This document shows, piece after piece, positions 57,259 through 64,000 of a DNA stretch of 64,000 nt. The number at the start of each line of letters is the position of its first letter. Position 1 is the first letter of the stretch. The stretch lies in contig MNCI01022141.1 in the NCBI GenBank assembly GCA_015680685.1, positions 224,739-288,738 of the forward strand, written 5' to 3'. The position numbers and the translations under genes are program-made. A model generated the notes under the pieces. The model worked only from the letters and a program-made list of their open reading frames with translations, did not search any database and was not told the origin of the DNA. The stretch comes from Gnetum montanum. Taxonomy: Eukaryota > Streptophyta > Gnetopsida > Gnetales > Gnetaceae.

Positions 57259-58243
57259 TGATATGTAATGGATACCCCCTATGTCCAACCATACGAATTA
57301 TCAATATTCACATGCAATGTAATCAAATTTCGTGGATGGGACTAGTTTGACATCTAGATCGTTAAATATTGATCGTAGTTCATTTTCTTCCCACTTGGGC
57401 TAGTGGTAGCTTTGTCATGTATGGTTTAGTTCAAAGTGAGGCATATGATGGTTGATGTTGTTGCAGTTCTATGCTACTCTTAACAATAATAAAAAAAAAG
57501 TAATTATTTAATCTAATTAAGAATGGGAAGATAAATGCTAAACTAGCCTACAAGTAGTGAGTGTTTGTTCCCAACTTACTGTACACATCATGAACTCATG
57601 TATCCACTACTAGGATTACCAAGCATTATGCTACAGGGTGAACTAAGCAATGATGTTGTTGGGGTTACCAAGCAAATACATGTTTAGGCTCAAAATTGGT
57701 CACACTCATTCTACCAATTCATTAATATGCATGGAAATGTAAATATTAACTAAGTACATGGAATATAAATTGCATTAAAAGTAAATTTAATATAAGTCAA
57801 AGTGTTGTGATTAATAAGAATCAATCTCAATCTTATTGTTGTTCATGGAATGTGTTCAAGTACATTTTCACTCAAATAAGACATTGTACAACTAACTCGG
57901 ATCTACACTACATGCACTCACTAACTGTTCTCTAAGACTATGAAATAAAACTACAAAGGTTTGGCTACTCTATGGACAAAAGATGTCAAATATGCAGTAG
58001 AAGAATGCATATTTATAGGTGGAGGTAGACACTACGTTGATGCATGATCCCATGTGTCGACGGGATCATGTTGACGAGTACACATTGATGGATACATGTC
58101 AATGTAGCTACAATATCACAAATGTGACATAGCATCTACAATGTAGTAGCCAAGAAAGATGCATTAATAGGGATGCAATAATGTAGATGCGATGTAGCAT
58201 CTAGGACATTGCATCTATGATATCTCAGTCAACTAATGCTTCA
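57259..58243 (-). repeat. 5' LTR of the 52-58 kb element
   Basis: 985 bp, minus strand TGAAGCATTAG at 58243 to CATATCA at 57259. TATA box at about 58010-58018. U3 repeats of the GATGTAGCATCTA and CATTGATG types. Confidence 0.85.
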
Positions 58244-58483
58244 TTAGCATGGTAGTAGAAGATAATGATAATGACTAATAGCATGGTAGAGATCATCATA
58301 ATCCTAGGCTAGATTGAAGAAAGTGATCAAAGTATGCTATTAACTATCATAAGCAGAAATGAAATCCTTCTTTCTATCTCTCTCTTAAAAAATTTTAAAA
58401 TTTTTTCTCTCTCCCTATTTTGTGCAAGAAAAATCACAATCTTTTCTAACTATTTTTCTCATTTTAATCCCATTGTAACTATT

Positions 58484-58514
<31 letters not shown>

Positions 58515-58530
58515 NCTCTCTCTCATGCTT
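58484..58530. repeat. (CT)n microsatellite containing an N at 58515
   Basis: About 20 CT units interrupted by the only ambiguous base in the window. The true repeat length is probably not resolved. Confidence 0.95.
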
Positions 58531-58599
58531 TATAGGCCATGCATCCCAACTTCATCATTTGTATGAACCACTCACCTTGGATAAGCCCCATGGCTAAAT

Positions 58600-60262
58600 C
58601 TCTCAGCCTCTTAATAAGGATTTCATTGATTTTTCAGCCTTTGACCCCTTAGATTCTATCATCTCATCACTTTATGTTATTGAAGAAGATTTAATCCCTC
58701 AAACTATCCTTTCATTGGTAGATCACAAATCCATTTTGACTAATGATTTATTACTATAGTTCACTATAATAAATTTGTACCAAAATGAGGAAAAGACCTT
58801 ATAGTTGAGGATAAACCTACCCAACAATATTGAGCAATCCATTCAAGAAACACTTAAAAAAAATTATCACGTTTGCATAGGGGTATAATGACATGCCTAG
58901 CTTGGATCCTATTCTTGCTCAATCTAACATCCTACTTGAGGAAGGTTCCAAACCCATTAAGTAAGAAGCTCAAAAAATCAAACTTGATCTAGGCTTATCC
59001 ATCAGAGATAAGATCACCAAACTCTACAATACTAGATTTATATGCCCTATCTTACTTTCAATGAATATACAACATGATGGTTGTTTCTAAGAAAAATGGA
59101 GCTATTAGAATCTATATCAATTTTTTTGACCTCAACAAAGTGACATTGAAAGATGATTTTTTGCTATCCAACATCAACCTACTCATAGTCACAACAAAAG
59201 GTCATGCTTTACTTAGTTTCATGGATGGTTTTTTAGGCTACAACCAAATTCAAATTAATCCCAAGAATCAATGCTTTGCAAGTTTCACGATTCCATGAGG
59301 AAACTTTTATTTCATAAAAATGCCTTTTGGACTTAAGAATGCTAGAGCAACATACCAATGGCTCATAACCTTCATCTTTAACGATATGATGTTTAAAACC
59401 ATCAAAAATTATATGGATGATCTAATAGTCATGTCTACAATCATAACTAATCATCCCACCAAATAGGCCTAGTGTTGACTCATTACAATAAAATAACCTT
59501 TGCTTAAACCCCAAGAAGTGAAATTTTTGGCATAAAATAGACAACATGCTAGGATTTCTAGTTTTAACAACTAGTATAGTAGTAGATTCTGACAAAGTTA
59601 AAGCAACCATGAACCTTACACTACCTAAGAATATTAATGACATGTTTATTCTCAAAGGTAGAGTCTAATCCATCAATCATTTCATATGCAATCTAACTAA
59701 CCAATTTCATCCCTTTTCTCATCTTCTTAAGAAATCTACAAATTTCAACTAGGACTCGAAGTGTCAAGAGGCTTTCAATGCAATCAAGCATATCCTTAAA
59801 AATCTTTCCATCCTTCATCCTCCTCAATTCTATCTTTCTTGCTATCTCTATCTTTCTATGTCTAATCACTCTAGTACAATCATTCTTTTCCAATGATGTG
59901 AAGATGGTGCTAATCTTCCTATCTATTACATCTCTCATCTCTTCTTCAATTGTGAAACATGTTACAGTGATAGAGAAAAATATTGCTTAGCCTTGTCTTT
60001 TTACTTAAAAATGGAGGCATTACCTATTTGGGGTAAAGGTCCATATAATTTTCTAAGATAATGTTTTATGATATATTACCATAAACCCATATGATAACAA
60101 CTATGGGAAAAAATGGAAGACTCTCTTAATCAAATTTAACTTATCCTACCTGGTCCAACACTTGATTAAGAGACAAGCCATTGTGGATCTACTTACATCA
60201 ATTCCATTCTCTGAACCATTTGCTCTAACCATCACACGTCACCCTGAGGAATCAAGTAAGAA
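58600..60262 (+). pseudogene. Tat-like gypsy reverse transcriptase / RNase H relic
   Basis: LDPILAQSNILLEEGSKPIK (about 58900-58960) matches the DP-HHL-KPVKQ segment before RT. The open frame 59074-59298 has VVSKKNGAIRIYINFFDLNK and HALLSFMDGFLGYNQI; then MPFGLKNARATYQ and the catalytic YMDD at 59410-59421 with LIVMS. Further on only scraps remain, ending with LIKRQAIVDLL (about 60155-60190), like the IKGQALADFL block after RNase H. The DLNK/SFMDGFSGYNQI style differs from the YSFLDGY type at 37498, so this is a separate, Tat-like lineage. Neither its gag nor an own LTR is visible nearby. Confidence 0.85.
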
Positions 60263-60277
60263 AGATGATAAATCACT

Positions 60278-61277
60278 TGATGGATTGTGTCAATGCAGTC
60301 CCATCGACATAACCCCATCGATGCATCCCCATCAACACATGGTTAGATTCATTGACACACTGTCTATCTTTGCCTATATAAATGCACATACCCACTGCAT
60401 TTATGGTATGTTTATGTAGCCTTGATGGGCTATGATGAAGCTTTGTCAATGTAATCCCATCGATGCATCCCCATTGATACATGATTAGATTCATTGACAT
60501 AGTGTCTATCTTTGCCTATATAAATGCATGTACTCACTACATTTATGGTACGTTAAGTCCATAGCATAGTGGAGCTCTTGTAATTTTCTTAGCCTAAAGT
60601 TAAGATATTTTCTAAGTGCCCACAGTAGGATTCCAAGGATTGTATGATTCTTTTTTCAAGCATCTTGTACCTAAACACATTGATGTAACCAACAATAAAG
60701 ACAAGATTCTTGGCATTTCTTACAACACTTCGAATAGATTAACGTTTCCTTTTATGCATTTATTTACTTATGCTTCTTTACATTAATGTTTTTGATTAAT
60801 TAATACAGCTAATAACGAATGCATAAGTAAGTATGACCACTTCAAACATGTCACCCAATGCTTGGTAATTTTAGTAGTGGCAATTTGGTACACCTAGTAG
60901 TAGGTACTTGGTAACCTAGTAGCATTAATGCAAGTTTAGCATGTGAACAGAAAGTGAGATTGAATGCTTATGTTAGGATAGTTGGATTATGACACTAGAT
61001 AGTTAAATAATTAATCATTAATTAATTCCCTCTTTTTTCCAAACTTAGACTAAATAAAATAAAATATAAAATCAATAAAGATCATGTACCTTGGCTTACA
61101 CTTAACCATACACTTGCACTTACACAAGTGAAGCCAAGAAGACAAGGGTTACATCTCTAACTCACTACCTTTGCCTATTGTGCATTTAGGAGCTAAAGTC
61201 CATGGAATTCAACTAGATTGCTAGTGCAACACTTATGATTCATAAGGTTGGACATAGGAACTACTTGTTGCTCATCA
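60278..61277 (+). repeat. LTR with duplicated core promoter
   Basis: About 1000 bp, TGATGGATTGTG...GCTCATCA. Two similar promoter units (60290-60413 and 60446-60554) each carry CATCGATGCATCC, GATTCATTGACA and CTATATAAATGCA (TATA boxes near 60374 and 60516). AATAAAGAC near 60694. Followed by a primer site, so it is a 5' LTR. Confidence 0.8.
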
Positions 61278-61296
61278 TTGGCACTACTGTTAGGAA
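61278..61296 (+). promoter_or_regulatory. primer-binding site, tRNA-Asp-like
   Basis: TTGGCACTACTGTTAGGAA after the LTR. Confidence 0.7.
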
Positions 61297-61431
61297 TTTT
61301 AGTTAGCTAAGTGCACTACATAAAAAAGATTATGAAATTATCTAAGGATGTTGTAAAAGAAAACTTAGAGAAAAATCATTAAAAAAAACATAATATCACT
61401 AAATTCACACTACTTTTGAGAAATCACTAAT

Positions 61432-62546
61432 ATGGCTTCTTCTTGCAAGGAGAATTCTCCACCATAATTGTAAGAGGATCCACTCAAAGGAAAGAAAGCT
61501 AAAAGACGAAAGTGTCCCAATAGTTCAAAGTTATCTACACTCATCCTAGTGCTTACACTTTAGATTTCACCTTCATCCTACAACAAGATGAGCAACTATG
61601 ATAAAGGAACATGGAGGGTAGCATTGTTTTGCCTCCCAATCGATCTATTCTCAGAATGCTATTGAATAATCTCATGAAGTTGGACATTGCTAGACATAAG
61701 ACAAAGTACAAGGTTCAAGACCATGCCTATGGGGATTATCGTCCCATAGAGGCTTCAAAAGGCAAAAAATTTCTTAACCACTTGTTCCTAGAAATCCACA
61801 AAGAAGGCAAGGACTTCTTTTTCAAGCATCTCCTAATACATAGATCTTGCCCCTCTCTTTGATGGGGAGACTCTTAACCAATGGTTGCAGTCAACTATGA
61901 ACAACCTTGGTGATGGGAAGAATAGGTCTCAAGATTAGGGGATCTCAAAAGATGATATTCATAACCATTCATCTAGAGGTAGGAACAATGAAAAGTATCA
62001 AGAGAAAGATAAACATGGTGATTAGGGTAGGGACTGAAGTAGAGGAAGTCATAGGCACCATTTAGGTGTTGATTCTCCTTCCTCTTCACCTTCATCATCA
62101 TCATCCTCATCATGTTCCTCCTCCAACTTTGATAGGAGAAGTAGAGGCTGAGACCATGGTAGAAGCAACAAACATCAGGATAGAGATGATTGTAGACCTC
62201 ACAAGGACAATAGGAACTAGGGTCATGAGTAGCAACATGGGGATGAACATCATAGACAACGAAGGCATAGCAAGACTCATCATATGCATCATAGCCATGA
62301 TAGGGGTCACAAAAATTGTCATGACTATGATGAGCCCCAGCTAGCTATTAGAAACATGGTAAATATTTCTAAGGTTGTTAGAATTCCCACTAAGCACTTG
62401 AAGGATAGCCACATTAAATGGCTAGATATGAACAATATTCCTAAGTTTGAAGGGGGATATAACTCAAATCCACAAAATCATTTACAAGACTTCCATGATG
62501 TTTGTGCCTTGAAAAATGTAGAAAATGAATGGAAAAAGCTAAAATT
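61432..62546 (+). pseudogene. gag pseudogene, N-terminal part
   Basis: MASS start at 61432. A serine- then histidine/arginine-rich region (62050-62330) precedes the core start MNNIPKFEGGYNSNPQNHLQ (about 62430-62489) and VENEWKKLKF. Collinearity breaks at about 62546; the next part of the same gag occurs in opposite orientation just to the right. Confidence 0.8.
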
Positions 62547-62998
62547 CTCACAAAAATGAGTCTCCCTCTTATAGATGTAGGGGTCTTTGATGTATTCTTT
62601 TGTACTTTCTTACTTTTTCAGCTCTCCTTCCTCTTTGACCACTTACTTAATGAGCCTCTAAATATGATGGATCCTTACCTTAGAAAGCCTCCCTTGAGCA
62701 TAGACCACAAGGGTTCTTTTTCTTTTATTTTTGAGCCTATCTATGATATTATGTAATTAATTCCTTTAAGACTATCTATGACTTGGGCATCAATGTAACA
62801 AAGAATAGTACATTCCCATGGCCGCATCCAAGGAATCATGAGTACATTGTTTCCACCCTTGGATTTTCCTCCTCAAATTAGACACTCTCGAATACATTTG
62901 ATATTTTTCATTGAATATTTCTATAATTTTACTCCATCATCGAATGGATTCTAGTTCTAATGACTGATACCAATTTTCTATGAGAAGAGATAACCTTC
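62547..62998 (-). pseudogene. inverted continuation of the same gag
   Basis: Read on the minus strand from 62975: NWYQSLELESI, FNEKYQMYSRVSNL, a KIQGWKQ-like block, LHNIID, VYAQGRL and a KEEGELKK-like segment ending near 62560. This is exactly the stretch that should follow the plus-strand piece. The inversion is about 450 bp and abuts the LTR at 62999. Confidence 0.8.
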
Positions 62999-63792
62999 TG
63001 ATGAGTCGCGTTTTGGACGACCGCGATATCACGTACGTGATATCACAGCCCGCCACCAGTCCTATAAATAAGAGGCAGCTCTCCCTTGTTTCAAACATAG
63101 AGTTAGACCATAGTGAAACTCTAGTAGTTTTATCCATCCAGAGATAGAATTATTTCTCAGTGGTTGCTTGCAGTGTGGTGAATGTAATTGTACGACATCC
63201 TTTATTCGAGTGTGACGTACTTGGACATGCACATGACTAGAAATAAAGATCGAGATTACTTCATCATTGCAGCATTCACTTAGTTTAATTATTTATTTAA
63301 TTAATTGTTATTTATTGCTTTCTCAGTTAATCTCTCTTACCCTTATCTCCTAGTAATGTGAAATGAGTACGACTTAATCACGAGCATTTAAGTGTGACTA
63401 CTTGGTAACCTAGTAGGATACCTAGGACATGCGCTTGGTAATCCTAGTGGTAGTCATGCACGAGGTCCAAGACATGTACGGATGATTAAGGAATGTATGC
63501 TCATCACACTTAGGCTAGTTTAGATTCTCTTACCCTCTTTCTCCTAGATTAGTTAATATTACTTTCCATTGTCTTCAGGAGTAGCATTAGGTTAGGACAC
63601 ATCATACACCTCACTCTGGACTAAACCATACTTGACAAAGATAATACTAGTCCAGGTGGGAAGATAGAAAATTTTGACCTAAGGTTAACTATCTAGGTGC
63701 CACAACTAGTCTGTCTATGGAGTTCGACCGAATTGCATGTGAAAACGCTCGTATTTGTATGGTTGAGAGTAGGGGTATCTCGCCACTCATCA
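62999..63792 (+). repeat. chimeric 5' LTR (GATATC-family U3, element-B-type U5)
   Basis: 794 bp, TGATGAGTCGCG...CCACTCATCA. The first about 150 bases carry GATATC repeats (63024-63048) and CCTATAAATAAGAGGCAGC (TATA 63062-63069), as in the GATATC family. From about 63165 the text (GTACGACATCCTTTATTCGAG, GTGACGTACTTGGACATGC) is that of element B LTRs. A recombinant of two families. Confidence 0.85.
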
Positions 63793-63811
63793 TTGGCACC
63801 GTTGCCAAGGA
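63793..63811 (+). promoter_or_regulatory. primer-binding site, tRNA-Asp-like
   Basis: TTGGCACCGTTGCCAAGGA, close to the tRNA-Asp complement. Confidence 0.85.
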
Positions 63812-64000
63812 CAGTGCTAGTTATCTAGATTAGTTATATCATACAAAGTCGTTGTATAGGACTTAACGATATATCTCTTAGGAAGAAGAAATAATTATAA
63901 AAAGTCACATCCGAATTCACACATAGTTTCACAACAATGCCTCTCCTACAAGATTACAATAATGCCACACTTAGTGAGGAAGTTCATTGGAGAACCAACG
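63812..64000 (+). mobile_element. leader of an LTR element continuing beyond the window
   Basis: Follows the LTR and primer site. An ATG at 63939 opens MPLLQDYNNATLSEEVHWRTN up to the window end; whether this is the element's ORF cannot be told. Confidence 0.5.

Larger units (their letters stand above)
52066..58243 (-). mobile_element. minus-strand gag element with truncated 3' LTR
   Basis: 5' LTR 57259-58243, primer site, gag, 3' noncoding region, purine tract 52218-52230 and only the first about 150 bases of the 3' LTR (52066-52217). The interior is about 5 kb and no RT or integrase is seen, so this may be a third pol-less copy. Confidence 0.75.

Noticed and set aside
60162-60500. Open frames across the LTR promoter duplication
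   Set aside because: They lie in LTR U3 sequence and exist on both strands because of the repeats.
62066-62344. Frames on both strands rich in Ile, Met and Thr
   Set aside because: Shadows of the His/Arg-rich low-complexity part of the gag pseudogene.
62994-62998. CCTTC before the LTR at 62999, same as the target duplication of the 17602-24560 element
   Set aside because: A 5-base match in differently oriented elements is expected by chance, and the partner copy lies outside the window.

Overview
This window looks like intergenic DNA from a plant nuclear genome that is large and repeat-rich. Nested, decayed Ty3/gypsy-type LTR retrotransposons fill most of it. Plant origin is supported by retrotransposon primer sites that match plant tRNA-Asp, Athila/Tat-like pol relics, a plant-type LINE and a plant receptor-like-kinase relic. 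Old diverged elements, few genes and AT-rich composition would suit a gymnosperm, but that is an inference and I cannot name the species. I see no intact host gene, rRNA, tRNA gene or CRISPR array. Almost every coding region carries stops or frameshifts and is called a pseudogene.

Layout. 1-311 is the end of an LTR and 312-1749 is unassigned. 1750-2620 plus 9361-about 12100 is an old gag/protease element split by a complete younger element at 2625-9351 (LTRs 2625-3601 and 8314-9351, target duplication GTTGG/GTTAG). 12690-16411 is a second kind of element that carries a long coiled-coil ORF, followed by its LTR. 16440-17601 is a LINE reverse-transcriptase relic, interrupted by a complete minus-strand element at 17602-24560 with two 803-bp LTRs and a perfect CCTTC target duplication. 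24566-29572 is the only long stretch without LTR elements; it holds a receptor-kinase relic (about 26285-26830, minus) and an unidentified minus-strand coding relic. 29573-42742 is an Athila-like element (gag, RT, RNase H, integrase) with a coiled-coil-ORF element inside it (31656-37347). It ends in an inverted LTR. 43035-about 47480 is a truncated gag/protease element. 49767-50574 is a probable solo LTR. 52066-58243 is a minus-strand gag element. About 58600-60260 is a Tat-like RT relic. 60278-62998 is an LTR plus a gag broken by an inversion. 62999-64000 is a 5' LTR, primer site and leader of an element that runs off the window.

How the parts relate. All LTR families share TGATG...CATCA-like ends, a TATAAATA box, similar U5 ends and a tRNA-Asp-like primer site, so they form one superfamily. 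Only the 29573-42742 element and the 58600-60260 relic keep recognisable pol domains. The two complete elements lost pol at the same place and keep gag and protease. The coiled-coil-ORF elements have neither gag nor pol. The natural reading, by inference, is one autonomous lineage with at least two kinds of non-autonomous partner.

Most unusual signals: a conserved noncoding segment in the 3' region of five elements whose flanking inverted repeat changes on both sides together; a long coiled-coil ORF conserved between two diverged non-autonomous elements; short palindromic GATATC arrays in U3 with different copy number in the two LTRs of one element; and a recombinant LTR joining the U3 of one family to the U5 of another.
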